From Rotaria sp. Silwood1 (lineage: Eukaryota > Rotifera > Eurotatoria > Philodinida > Philodinidae): a DNA stretch of 64,000 nucleotides. The DNA is taken from assembly GCA_905250075.1 (NCBI GenBank), contig CAJNOP010000003.1:6482262-6546261 (forward strand), written 5' to 3'. Both the position numbers and the translations under genes were made by a program. This document shows positions 11,339 to 22,657 of the stretch, in pieces. Positions within the stretch are counted from its first letter, which is position 1. Every line of letters starts with the position of its first letter. The notes under the pieces were generated by a model, which saw nothing but the letters and a program-made list of their open reading frames with translations, made no database searches and had not been told where the DNA came from.

Positions 11339-13761
11339 TTATGAAGTGAATGGAAAAGTACGCCGTAAACCAATAACTTTTTGTTCATCAATAAATAATG
11401 AATTATTTTTAATAGCTAAATCTTCTTCAATAGTTGCTTTAAGACGAAATAAATGTTGTAAAATATATTCTTCTTCGAATAATTTTTTCTGTAAATTATC
11501 AATGGAATAGTTCAAATTATTAAATTCTTCAGAAAGTTTTGAATATTCACGATCATTTATATTTTCTAATACTGGCTTCATAGAAAGAAAAGATATTCGA
11601 CATTGAATTATATTAATAAAAACTTCTTTATCTTGAATTGTTTTTTTCAAAAATTCAATCATTTTTTCTGTATTTAAAATCTTTTCATTAATTTCATTGA
11701 ATTGATCTTGTAAACGATTACGAACACATTGTATTTCATGAATACGTTGTTCCAATACTATACCAACAGTTTGCCATTGATCAAAAATATTTTGTTCAAT
11801 ATGAAAGAAATTTTTTACTGAATGAATTAATTCATTTGATGTTTGAATTTCACAATAGGTTTGTTCAACAACAGTCTTCGTATGTTTCAACCAATTTAAA
11901 TAAGTGATACCTCCTATCAATAATCAAAAACATAATATATCGCGTGTAACAAAAACGTTGATCTTTTTTTTTTCAAGAAATGCACTTTTGAATGCTCTAC
12001 CCGGATCACAAGATTAAATCTTTGCTTTCAAAATATATATAACGTGCTAAGACTGAATATATTTGTCATCGTGCTATTGGACATAGAAAAAATCGGAAAA
12101 GTCCATTTTGCGATTATGAACTAAGATCATTTTTACTCTAATTAATGCTAGATTAAATGAACTGATCCAAGTATAGTAAAAAGCTAAAGTACTCCTCACT
12201 CCATCAATACTTGCTATGAGCAAAGATGAAACGAATACTAGACTAGTTCTATCTCTGTCTGCGAGATCAGTACTGATTTTTCCTCGAAGTATTTTCCTTA
12301 TCCTCAGTTGAAGACAAGTTCTCATTACATTATGTTGTTAAGCTTCATTCATTTTTACTGTTTCTTTCAACAGTCAAGCAAGTTTAATCTAGCGATTTGT
12401 GCATCGAACTCACTGTTTTTAGATAATGTATTTATAGTGGAGATCTGGATGTTTAATAATCATTATGCATTGAAAACGACATTGGGTCTCTAATTGATTC
12501 CAAACATTATAGTGAAAATGAATGAACAAAATTTAACAAATTTTGGCTTTCTTTTATTTTCCTTGTGGGACGTAACATGATGAAACACGTGTTCAGTATA
12601 AACAATTTATTAAAATTTCGAAAATGGAGAGTTAATCATGTGATCCGAATAGAACATTTAATGGTGAATCCTTTGAAAAAAAAAACAATAACTGTTGTTT
12701 GCAGGTTCCTTAACAGAATCGCATGCAAAATGAAAAATATCGCAAAACTTTTGCCACACCTTGTATATCTTTTTCTTCTCATAAAATAAATGTTCTAACC
12801 TGAAAAACTATTTTTACAATTACTAAAACATGGTAATGTATTGGTTAAATAAAGTGTAGCATTTTCTAATATAAGAGCATAAGATTTATTGTTTGCTTCG
12901 ATATCCAGTTGACATAGTCTTTCTCGATTTAAATGAATTTGTTTATTAATTCTTTCAATCATGCCATTGTCAATAGAGTTTTTTGCATCAATAAGAATAT
13001 CGATTAATTTGATTAATTCACGATCTACATTATCATGAATAAGATCAATAGTTTGACGTTTTTCACGTTCATATAAATTTTCTTGAACTATTTTAAGTCT
13101 TGATGCTGTACGATTTAGAAAATACTCTATTTGTTGTCGTTTTACTTCTAATTCATTAATAGTATCATTTAATTTTTGACGTAATTTTTCAATTTCATTT
13201 TTCCAAAAACTGATTTCTTGTTTGATGCTGTACACAAAAGAAAAAAGAAGAAAATAGTTCATTTCACATATTATTGATCATCAATTAAATATTCATACAT
13301 CAAAATTTCATTTGTAGATTTCCATTGATTTGCACAAACTTGTTTGTCTATTTCACAAGCTAAAAGGTCACTTTCTTTAGTTAGTTTTTGACTATCATTT
13401 AAAATTTCATTAGCATTTGTAAATTGGTTACATTCAAAATTCGACCAATCTTTTGGTGTATAACGAGTATAGAGAGATGCTTTTGCACTAGTAAACAATG
13501 GTGGTATATTAATTGGATCAAGATTTTTCAAAATATTGCATCTGTTTGATGAATCTGTCTACATTTAAAAAATATTATAATTATAGAAAAGAGAGAATAA
13601 TTATCTACAGCAAAATTGACGATTGTACTTTGATTACTGTTCACTAAATAGGAAGGTAAATTATTTGATTGACATAAATTTATTGAATTTTGATTATAGA
13701 ACAATGGTATTGATGAATCAGATTGATTACATTCATTATTTCTTGACTGATGTATGTACAT
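11339..13761 (-). CDS. Tektin-family protein, divergent
   Basis: Tektins are coiled-coil filaments inside axonemal doublet microtubules of cilia and flagella. Four exons can be joined in frame. Exon 1 is MYIHQSRNNECNQSD..., ending at GTAGAT. Exon 2 carries the N-terminal hallmark (ASLYTRYTPKDWSNFE; tektins have RYTxxDW). Exon 3 carries IKQEISFWKNEIEKL, matching the tektin 'I.FWK.EL' block, and a long heptad-like coiled coil. Exon 4 ends NNSLFIDEQKVIGLRRTFPF, the conserved tektin C-terminus (xANSLFIDxxKCxGxR..FP). Length is about 430 residues, normal for tektins. The diagnostic nonapeptide RPNVELCRD is replaced by MKPVLENIND, which lacks the Cys. The last intron is about 870 bases, far longer than the others, and may contain an inserted repeat. 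I cannot assign a tektin number. Confidence 0.88.
11920..12794. other. Long tektin intron, possible inserted repeat
   Basis: The intron joins TTTTCAG|GTTAGA (minus strand, 12794) to TGATAG|GAGGTA (about 11919). One end contains TACAAGGTGTGGCAAAAGTT on the minus strand. Loosely similar sequence (CGCGTGTAACAAAAACG) lies at the other end, which could be diverged terminal repeats of a mariner/Tc1-type insertion. Short plus-strand ORFs here are not convincing. Confidence 0.3.
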
Positions 13762-14256
13762 TTTTAATCAACTATGATAAGAAACTAGAGTCAATGAAAG
13801 AACATTTAATTTTCTGTAATTTACTTTTTGATCTGTTACACGTTAATTTACTGCTTGATAGGCGAAGCATCTAGTATATTTACACTCAACAATAATGATT
13901 CATGTTTCTTACACAAATACGAAAGTAGTAATGGCGCCTAAATTTATCTATTTATATAAATTTGTGTTTTTATATGATTAACGCATATTTTTCTATTGTA
14001 AGATAAAAGTTAATTAGCAAAATTGGACTTATATCACTATCTGATTAGAGAGTTGTCAATATTGATCATACAAAGTTCTGATTATTTTCTTTGTCTTGAC
14101 AACTGTAACTACTGTTTTATAGCAACAGTCAGCAGAACAAAAAAAACCCTAATAAACAAAATTCCATAAATATTAAAGAAAAGAAAAAGCATTCCAAAAA
14201 AAAAAATGTTTTTTTTTTTATTGTAGATCACACTTTAAATTTTAATGGGATTCTGT

Positions 14257-15272
14257 TAAGTCATTGTTTTACTCCAATTGATTGGAGTATCGGCTAGTAT
14301 AGCTCGCTCAACATGCCATCGATGCATACGATTCCATTGATCATATTCCCATTTATTTTCCATTAACTAAAATAACAGAAATGACATTATACTTTACGTT
14401 TATAAAAAAAAGCTTTTTTCCAACTTCTTTATTTTTAGCAGTAAATTGTAATAAAAATTTAGCTCGTTCAATTTGTTTTTGTTTTTCTTGTTCTATATAT
14501 TGTCGATCTTGTTCAATAACGATTTCAGTTGCACGATTTTTCATTTCTAATTCAAATTTGTCTGCTTGAACTTTTTGTTCCATTTGTTCTTTGAGTGTTG
14601 ATCGAATTTGTTTACTTAATATAATGAACAGAAATTAAATAAGAAAAAAAAATAATCATAAAAAGAAGAGAAAATAACTCTAGCAATAAATATTTACTTG
14701 TACATTTCACGTTCTTCTGTATGTGAATATGGATAAATAGTATATTGCATATGTTGCTGATTCCATTGTCGTTGTTGCATAGCTTGTACTCGTTTATAAT
14801 TATGATAATGTCTATCTTGAGTTTCAAACATTGTTGTCATTTTGAGTGGCTCATCAGGTCGACTAGCAATAATACGTTGGGGTGCTACATAAAAATCATA
14901 TTGATGACGTATATCTTCACGTTGTACAGGCTCCCATAGATAATCATAATCAGGTTGTTCACGAACTAATGGTTTCCAAATTGAATTCAATGTTTGTACA
15001 TTCGTTGTTTTTGGATGTGGTAATTGTTTTAAAGTTTCATCTGATCGAGCAACAATATTTATTTTTGGCGTACGTATATGTGCCGATGGAACTGTACTTC
15101 GTATTGGTGATGATGAGGACAATTTACGTGAGTTATGTCTTGATAAGAATGGTTGTTGCTGTTGTCCATTGAATTCAGATCCATAATGAAATGATTTTGT
15201 TCTTGACAATCGTGGTGATTCAAGTGAACGTACTGGTGTAGCTTTAATGTCAAGAAATGGTAAGACTGTCAT
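14257..15272 (-). CDS. Coiled-coil protein, unrecognised, possibly ciliary
   Basis: Three exons encode about 290 residues. The first starts MTVLPFLDIKATPVRSLESP; an in-frame Met nine codons upstream is an alternative. It is Ser/Arg/Pro-rich and contains SIWKPLVREQPDYDYLWEPV, then ends EEREMYK at a GTAAAT donor. The second is a highly charged helix (KQIRSTLKEQMEQKVQADKF, then EIVIEQDRQYIEQEKQKQIE). The third is short and ends HRWHVERAILADTPINWSKT before MT and stop. I do not recognise the family. The Trp-rich termini flanking a charged helix recall proteins that bind axonemal microtubules, and the neighbour is tektin. The function is inference. Confidence 0.75.
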
Positions 15273-15994
15273 TTTTGTATTTTTTACAATATTGTTCAAT
15301 CAAAAACTCATTTCAATTCACTCAAACGTTTTCCAGAAATTTAATAAACGTGCAAGCTGTATGACAATGGTCCGCTTGTTTCGACGTCAAGTATTAAAAA
15401 AAAACATGACTATAGTTTTTTTTTTTTTGTCTCCATTTTTTTCATATTATATTCAAACAATAACAGCAGTCAGAAAAGAAAAGTGTTTGTTTAGTTAAAA
15501 AACAGACTTTGTTCGCGTTGTTGTGATCACCGTCATCGTTTAACGAATTGACTATAGAAGCCAAAATGAAATAGAGAAGGAAAGATGAGATTTCACTTAA
15601 TGTTCATGTGTCTCTTCAAGCACAAAAACATTTTGACGACAAAAAACGACAAGTTTTAATTGTTGTTTTAATGCATTGTCTTTTCTCAAGGCAAAGTACA
15701 GAAACAAAAGAAAAAGCAAACTATTCATTCTTTTATTGTTCGTTAAAAATGCTCTGATATTATTATTATTTTGATAACCAAAGAAAAAATTGTTAGAGAA
15801 CGAAATTAGAAAAGAAGCGAGATAGAGAAGGTTTACACACAATGTTGTATAAAGAGTTGTAGAAAAACATATACCAGTGTAATACAATGAACAAGGAAAA
15901 AGAAAAAGAAAAAGAAAAAGACGAAAATAAAAAATAGAATATTGTTGACAAGAATATAAAAACGAAGTTAAGCTAATGACAGTATTTGATTTGT
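15273..15994. other. Intergenic, no gene seen
   Basis: Contains an (A)nG purine run (GAAAAA repeats near 15896-15925). Short frames are not coding-like. Confidence 0.45.
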
Positions 15995-16794
15995 TTAACC
16001 TGTCATTAATTTGTAGAATTCTATTAAGAAAAGAATAAATATTTGAAAATAAATAAATTCATTAAAAATAAAAGATTAAATACGAACCTTCGTAATCAAC
16101 AGTGCCAGAACCATCTTCATCGACTTCCGAAATGATTTGTTCAACTTCATCATCCGGCATGTCGGGATCAAGTGCCTTAAAGATCATTTTTAAATCTGCT
16201 ACCTAAACAAAAATAAAACGTTGTTAATAAAAAATAAACATCAATTTTTATTTTCATTATTTTACATCGATAACACCACGACTGCCCTTATCAAATACAC
16301 GAAATACTTCACGTAATTCTCGTTCATCTTCAGCTTCTTTTGTTTTCTTGGCCATCAAAGCAAGAAACTCATCCTAAATAAAAGCAAAAAAACAAGATTA
16401 TTAGAAAATTCTTTCTTGTTCTTGTTGTTCTTGACATACAAAATCAACAGTACCACTACCTATGTACAAAAAAAGAACAATTAATTGTATCAGCCGAAAA
16501 AAAGAAAATCTTTGTTTTAACTAACATACCATCACCATCGACTGCATCAACACATTCAGCTAATTGATCCGGTTTCAAATTGTGTCCAAGATTTTTCATG
16601 ACTGTGCCAAGAAGTGATGTTGGAATTTCACCTTTTCTATCTTTATCATACATATTAAATGCATCGCGAATTTCACTAATTTGATCTTCACTTAATTGAA
16701 ATTCATGTTCTTCTTCAGCCTATTACATTTATATTAACTTATTGAATTATTATCTTTCAAAATGAGGAAAAAGAAAATCCCTATCACTCACCAT
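15995..16794 (-). CDS. Troponin C-like EF-hand protein
   Basis: The protein starts MAEEEHEFQLSEDQISEIRD and ends VDYEEFYKLMTG, about 153 residues with four EF-hands. Exon 1 holds only ATG plus G before GTGAGT, as in many calmodulin/troponin C genes. Loop I (DKDRKGEIPTSL) lacks the terminal Glu and loop III (DKGSRGVIDVAD) lacks key acids. Loops II (DGDGSGTVDFDE) and IV (DEDGSGTVDYEE) are canonical. Functional sites II and IV only is a pattern known for arthropod troponin C, so a muscle calcium-switch role on thin filaments is the best guess. A divergent calmodulin remains possible. A 20-nt microexon (16440-16459) encodes most of loop II. The last exon begins AATTCTACAAATTAATG and is only about 26 bases. 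The gene is divergently arranged with the plus-strand EF-hand gene at 18385. Confidence 0.88.
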
Positions 16795-18384
16795 TATGAG
16801 ATAGATGTTACTTAGTTGTAAAGATAGAACGTATCCTTTGGCAAATATCTGTTGCTGTATTCTTTAGAACGATCTCTTCAAAGAGAGAGAAAGAGAACAG
16901 AAAAAAAGAGAAATAGGAGACACAACGTTGTTTATTTCCTATAAATAATAACTTAAGAATATTCTGCATAAGCATATTCTCGATGGTACGGAATGTATGC
17001 ATGCTAAAGAACAAGCAAAGTAGATCAACATGGGAATGGCCAAATATACAACAGTCCAGAAAAGAGAGAAAGAAAAAAGGATGTTATTGAAAAAAACCAA
17101 GAAGAATCTTTCTATGCACATCATACTGCGTATGTGTACAAAAGCGGATATATACAAGAAAAAAACAGAAAGAAAAAGTAGAGCGTCAATATTGTGGTAA
17201 TACTAAGTTAGTCAAATAAGGAACGGCTGATTCTCTTCTTCTAGATGCAAGAAGAAAAGAACATTAGAGAAAGCGGGGGATCTGTGCCGATAATAATAAT
17301 GCCATTAATAGAAGTATATCGATTCTAGTATGGTTGATGTCTATAACAAGAATAGCTGGCCGCAAAGACAAGTTTTCAAATATGGTCATGTACACGTACA
17401 AAAAAAAGAAACAAAGACCACATACGTAAACAAATTTTTTCGTATGGTATAAAAGAAAGGTGCATGTTTCAATAGAAAGATCCTTTGATCGGAATATTTT
17501 TGTTTTCTATCATATGGATATTTTTTCATATTGGTTACAAAAGTTGTTTCATGAATAACAAGAACAATATCATCATCAAAAACCATCATATCACCAAATA
17601 TTGTCTTGCTTTTTTTTTTCTAGTTTTCTTCTCATATTTCACATACACAATTATTGTTTTTCTGACTATTAAAACCATTCAAAAGAAAAACATCTGGACA
17701 ACATATATACATATTTTCTCTTGCTTTAGCTATGGCATATAATGAAACAAATGACAATGTCGATCATAAAGAAGTAAATCGTCCTTATTATTATTGCAAC
17801 CATTCAGTAAGAGCAAGGAATGAAACAACAATATAATGCGGAATACGAAGCACTCAACATAGAAACATACAAGAAAAAAGAATTGTTGTGTTACTGCTGT
17901 TGTCTTTGGGGATCATGCTAGTAGACGACTAGTGTTCGCTATCGAAGAAATTCCGATAATCGTCGTATGACGCGCCAACGTGCATGCATTCAACAAATTT
18001 CCGCTCTTAGCATATAGTATTTGACTATACAACGATTGAGACTTATACAACTAAGTCTCATGCAATAGACTGATAGATACATAGAATATGTTCTTAAACG
18101 ACGAAATTCACTATGTACATGTATTTGAGATGGATACAAACAGGAGAAAAGCATAACATCAAGAATTTGGATAACAGCTGCTTTAGAAATATCTCTTTTT
18201 TTTCTTTGCTTCTGTTTTATCGTCTTACTGACGATCGTGTGAAAAATCCAATATCTCGTTAGTGTTCTTTTTCTTTTTTTTTCTCTCTCTCTCTCTTCTC
18301 TCTCTCATTTATTTATTCATTCATTCATTCATTCATGTTCAACATTATTATTGTCTACAATTATTGTAAATACTTCTGATGACA
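16795..18384. promoter_or_regulatory. Intergenic region between divergent EF-hand genes
   Basis: About 1.6 kb separates two start codons that point away from each other, so both promoters must lie here. No coding frame is convincing. Simple repeats (CT, then ATTT/ATTC) sit at 18281-18336, just upstream of the plus-strand gene. No specific promoter element can be assigned. Confidence 0.45.
18281..18336. repeat. (CT)n followed by (ATTY)n microsatellite
   Basis: A CT-rich tract of about 25 bases runs directly into ATTT and ATTC tetranucleotides. Confidence 0.85.
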
Positions 18385-19181
18385 ATGCGAGCAAATTTTA
18401 TTTCCATTGAACAAGAGAATAGTATGTTTCAGTAATTGATGATATTTATTTTTTATAGAGTTCTTTTTCCAAATAGAACTAAAAGAAGCCTTTGCTCTAT
18501 TCGATCGGCTTGGTGGTGGTGTAATTAGTATACAAGATCTTGCCTTTGTTATGCGTTCTATTGGTTATCACACGACACCATCTGAATTAGAATGCATGAT
18601 TCGAGAAGTTGATCAAGATGGTTCGTTTGTTAAGTGTAGAAATTAACTAAATGATAAATCTCTTTTTGAATAAATATTTAGGTAATGGTCTTATTGATTT
18701 TGATGAATTTAAACAAATGATGAATCGCAAAGGTGATAGTCGATTAGAAATGTTTAATGATGAACTTCTCAACGAAGCATTTCGTATATTTGATAAAGAT
18801 GGAAATGGCTTTATTAGTGAAGTGGAAATTCGTTCTGTGATGAATAATCTAGGTAATAGTCATTTGTTTTTCAAATATGAATAAAAAAAAATAACAGAAG
18901 AAAGAAATGAGTTTCTTTTTGTTCCATATTCAGGCGAGAAATTAACTGACGATGAACTTAATGATATGATAAGAGAAGCTGATTTAGATGGAAATCGTCA
19001 AGTTGATTATGCTGAGTTTTCTGCACTTGTTCGACGTCTTCTACAAATACAAAATCTTTCAACAACTTCAACGACAATCAATGGAACTGGAGCATATGAA
19101 GGACGAGGAATCATTCCATATATTGATGAAGATCTGGAAGAAGAGTTTACTGATCATCTTAGTGACAATAATGGAAAATGA
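18385..19181 (+). CDS. Calmodulin-like four-EF-hand protein
   Basis: Four exons encode about 210 residues. The proposed start is [12 protein letters not shown] on a small exon with a GTATGT donor. It joins a second exon that reads [14 protein letters not shown], and this start is less certain than the rest. Loop I ([12 protein letters not shown]) is degraded. Loop II ([12 protein letters not shown]), loop III ([12 protein letters not shown]) and loop IV ([12 protein letters not shown]) keep calcium ligands, although loop IV has Arg at the usual Gly6. The linker and helices ([36 protein letters not shown]) closely follow calmodulin. A C-terminal extension of about 45 residues (ending [18 protein letters not shown]) is acidic and absent from calmodulin. 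It is likely a calcium sensor with unknown partners. It converges with the acyl-CoA dehydrogenase gene. Confidence 0.88.
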
Positions 19182-19652
19182 AAGACATATATATCTATAT
19201 ATTTCAATGTCGGATGAAGAAAAACAAACAAAGAATATATGCAATGATGATCTCAGAGTATTTTTTATATTTTTTCCTTCATACTTGTCTTCATAATGAT
19301 CATGGATAAATAAATTTGAAAATATGTGAAAAGTAAAAACCAAATCTTGATTTCCAATATAAAAATACTAAAAGAAAAAGAACGCCTAACAAAATTAAAT
19401 ACTTTTTCTGTACAAAGTTCACAAGAAAAGAAACACTGCATTGCTCAGATAAAAGTTTGCATAATGAAACTGCAATTCTTTTTTCATTTGCATTTATTAC
19501 GATAATTTGTTTTTTTTTTTCTTCATATAAAATCATTTTAGCAAGTTAATTATCAATATATATGCACTTAGCAGCGATGAATCAAGTTTTAGATGTTTGA
19601 AAAAGCCGAAAATCTCTTTTTTTTCCATTGTAGACAAAAAAATAAATTAAAA
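19182..19652. other. Convergent intergenic region
   Basis: Lies between two 3' ends and holds the 3' UTRs and polyadenylation signals of both genes. No ORF worth calling. Confidence 0.4.
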
Positions 19653-22144
19653 TTAAAAAGGTAATCTTTTTAAAAGTTTATCCGTGTCAACATCGATTGG
19701 TAAATCACCAAATACAGAACCACGATCAGGTCCAAGACGTGATGAACAAAATGCATCACTAACTTCTTGTGGAAAATGACGAATGAGTAAAGCAGCTTGA
19801 AGAGACAATGCTAATTGTGTAGCTAAGGTTCGTGCATGACGTTCAAGCATTTCATTAGAAAGATTTTTTGTTGATAAACTTTTTTCAATACGTTCCAATG
19901 TTGCATCTAAATATTTATTTGAACCTTTGGTTTCATGCATAAATGATAGATATGCTTGAAGTGATTCAGGAGATCTTTTCATTGCACGTAAGATATCTAA
20001 ACAAATAACATTACCACTACCTTCCCTAAAAAATACAACAAAACAAAAAGTTCAATCGATAGTGTTTTGTTTTGTTTTGATGAATAAATTTTATCTACCA
20101 GATACTATTTAATGGTGCATCACGATATATACGAGGCATAATTGATTCCTCAACAAATCCAGCTCCACCAAGACATTCTAATGCCTCATATGTTGTTTCA
20201 GGTGTTCGTTTACAAATCCAAAATTTTGCTATTGCTGTAGCTATACGAGCAAATGCTTTAACTTCATTCATATTATTTGAATGATTCTTATTATATGTCG
20301 CATCAAATAATGTTGCAAGGTACATAACAAGTGCTGTAGCAGCTTCTGATTCAAGTAATAAATCGATTAAAACTTGTTTCATAAGTGGTTGATCAATTAA
20401 TAATTGGCCAAACGCTTTTCGGTGACGAGCATGCCAAGTAGCCTAACATCAAAGAAAAAAAAATGAAAATAAATTTCTCTAGAGATAATCATAATGCTCG
20501 AGAATATTAATTCAACATAATCAAAAATATTTGTAATTAAAAGTTTTCATCAATATGATTTTACAACAAAATAAATCTTTTTATTACATCAAATTTTTAA
20601 ATATTTCTAAATTTTTTTGAATAAAGAAACCGCATTATATTACCTGTATTAAACTTTGTCGCATCAATGCTGCACTTCCAACACTAGTATCTAAACGTGT
20701 ACCATTTACCATTTCAATAATAGTTTTAACACCATCATGCTCTTTACCCACCAGCCACTAGATTATATTTATTCATTTGTATTTAATTTTGAATAATTAA
20801 TATTTCTACTTACACCTTGTGTATTATTAAATTCAATTTCACTTGATGCATTTGAATGATTACCAAGTTTATTTTTTAATCGTTGAATATAGAATGGATT
20901 GCGTTCACTATTTGGTAACCATCGTGGAACAAAAAAACACGATGGTACACTATTAGATGATGATTTATTATGTATATCATCATTTTGAATTTGTGCAAGA
21001 ACAAGAAAACCATCACTCATTGGTGCTGAACAAAACCATCTAATAAATAATAAAAATGCAATATTAAAATCAATAATTTATTGTGATCAATTTTTGACTT
21101 ACTTGTGACCGATTAGAATATAACGTTTTTCATCTACATTGTCGCAATAAGCTTTTGTCGTATTTGCACGAACATCACTACCACCTTGTTTTTCTGTCAT
21201 TGCCATGCCTAGAAAAAAAAAATTTTGTACAATAGTTTTTCCTTTGGTTTATAAATGAAATGAATAATCTAACCGATCGTTAATCCAGTTTTTGTATTAG
21301 CTGGTAAACATCGTCGATCATATTTACGAGATAAAATTTTATTTAATGGAAAACTATTTGTTAAGCTTGAATTCGTACGATGAAGATATCGATGAAGTAC
21401 AGGATAACCAGCATATGTCATTGATAAAGGACAAAGAACACCAGATTCTACTTGACTAAGTATATAAAGCGATGCCTTGAGAAAATAATTTTAATCGGAA
21501 ATAAAAAAGAAAACTTTAATATAGTCAATGATTTACCGCATGTTGTAGATGTCCATGTGGATTAACTTCATTTGTACTTCCTGATAATGGTTCCCAAGCA
21601 ACAGAATGAACCTATTTAGAAAAAAATAAAAAATGAATATTTCATTTTTTTTGTATATGTTTGTATTGCTTACACCATATCGCATGCCTATTTTCATAAG
21701 ATCATGATAAGCAGGATGAAATTGAACTTCATCAATACGTTGTCCATACCGATCAAATTGATGTAATGATGGTGGATGTCGATTAGCTCGATGTCCTTGT
21801 TCAAACCAATGAAAAGTACCTAACTCAGCGGCCATTTGTCTTATTTGTCCGCAATTTTCATTTTTAACAAATTTTTGTAATGCTAAATCACTTTCATATA
21901 AATCGACAAATTCAAGTGGTGGAACTTGATTTGTTACTTGATGTGTAAATTGTCGTGTTATTGGCCGTCGTGGAGGTTTATATAATATCTTTGATGATTG
22001 ATCATCCTCTGTTACATTTTGTTGCTTTTCTTCTTGTTTATTTTCATTATTATTATTGCTATTATTAATAGAATTTTTTGCTTGTGTTACAACAGTTCGT
22101 TGTAATAATGGCTGATTAATTAATAATAAACGAGAACGTAGCAT
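19653..22144 (-). CDS. AidB/ACDH-11-type acyl-CoA dehydrogenase, mitochondrial
   Basis: This flavoprotein acyl-CoA dehydrogenase is colinear with bacterial AidB and nematode ACDH-11. Matching blocks are QFDRYGQRIDEVQFHPAYHD, GLTIGMAMTEKQGGSDVRAN (FAD/substrate region), YILIGHKWFCSAPMSDGFLV, RLKNKLGNHSNASSEIEFNN, ALECLGGAGFVEESIMPRIY and DAPLNSIWEGSGNVICLDIL. The last carries the WEGSGN block with the expected catalytic Glu. Length is about 650 residues in roughly nine exons with short introns. It begins MLRSRLLLINQPLLQRTVVT, free of acids and rich in Arg/Leu, then a low-complexity Asn/Gln/Glu linker. That suggests a mitochondrial presequence, which AidB lacks. AidB belongs to the E. coli alkylation response, and ACDH-11 handles medium/long acyl-CoA in C. 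elegans. Which role applies here is not shown. Confidence 0.92.
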
Positions 22145-22657
22145 TATTTTATTGCTATACTTATTTTCTAGAAAGATAGTGGCTTATCATCATCATCATC
22201 AATGCTTATTTATTACCATATTTTCTTTAATTCAAATTATAATTATAATAATATATACGATACATGATTAGAACAGAAGCGCAAATTAGTCATTTTTTTT
22301 TGTTTTTTTTTGTAAATAAACTAACACTAGAAGGAGAGAAAAAATCGCATAGATCATACAAAACAACAAACACACAATAGAGACAAAAAAAGCGAAAGAG
22401 CAAAATTAACGTTTTTAGCCGCTATACATTGTATCTGGTATAAGGTGGAAAAATCTGCCCATATATATGATGTTACATATAAAAGAAACGGGAGAAACGA
22501 AAAACACAAAGAAGAAAAAAAACACAAGATGCATATGCCTAAAAAAAATCACACGCACGTAAACGTTCCTAAGTTTATGGCCAATAAAACATGAAAAAAA
22601 ATATGTATGAAATTTTCTTATTTCTTTTTATTTTTTTTTTGGTATTATTATTTTGCT
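22145..22657. other. Intergenic, no gene seen
   Basis: Contains the 5' flank of the acyl-CoA dehydrogenase gene and the 3' UTR side of ZSWIM8. It is low-complexity, A-rich, with no coding frame. Confidence 0.4.

Noticed and set aside
12565-12789. 74-codon plus-strand ORF in the tektin intron as a transposase
   Set aside because: It has no DDE/D motif or helix-turn-helix signature. Only the intron ends hint at a diverged mariner-like insertion.
16440-16800. Calling the gene at 15995-16794 a true calmodulin
   Set aside because: Calmodulin keeps all four loops and a very conserved sequence. Here loops I and III are degraded, so troponin C-like fits better.
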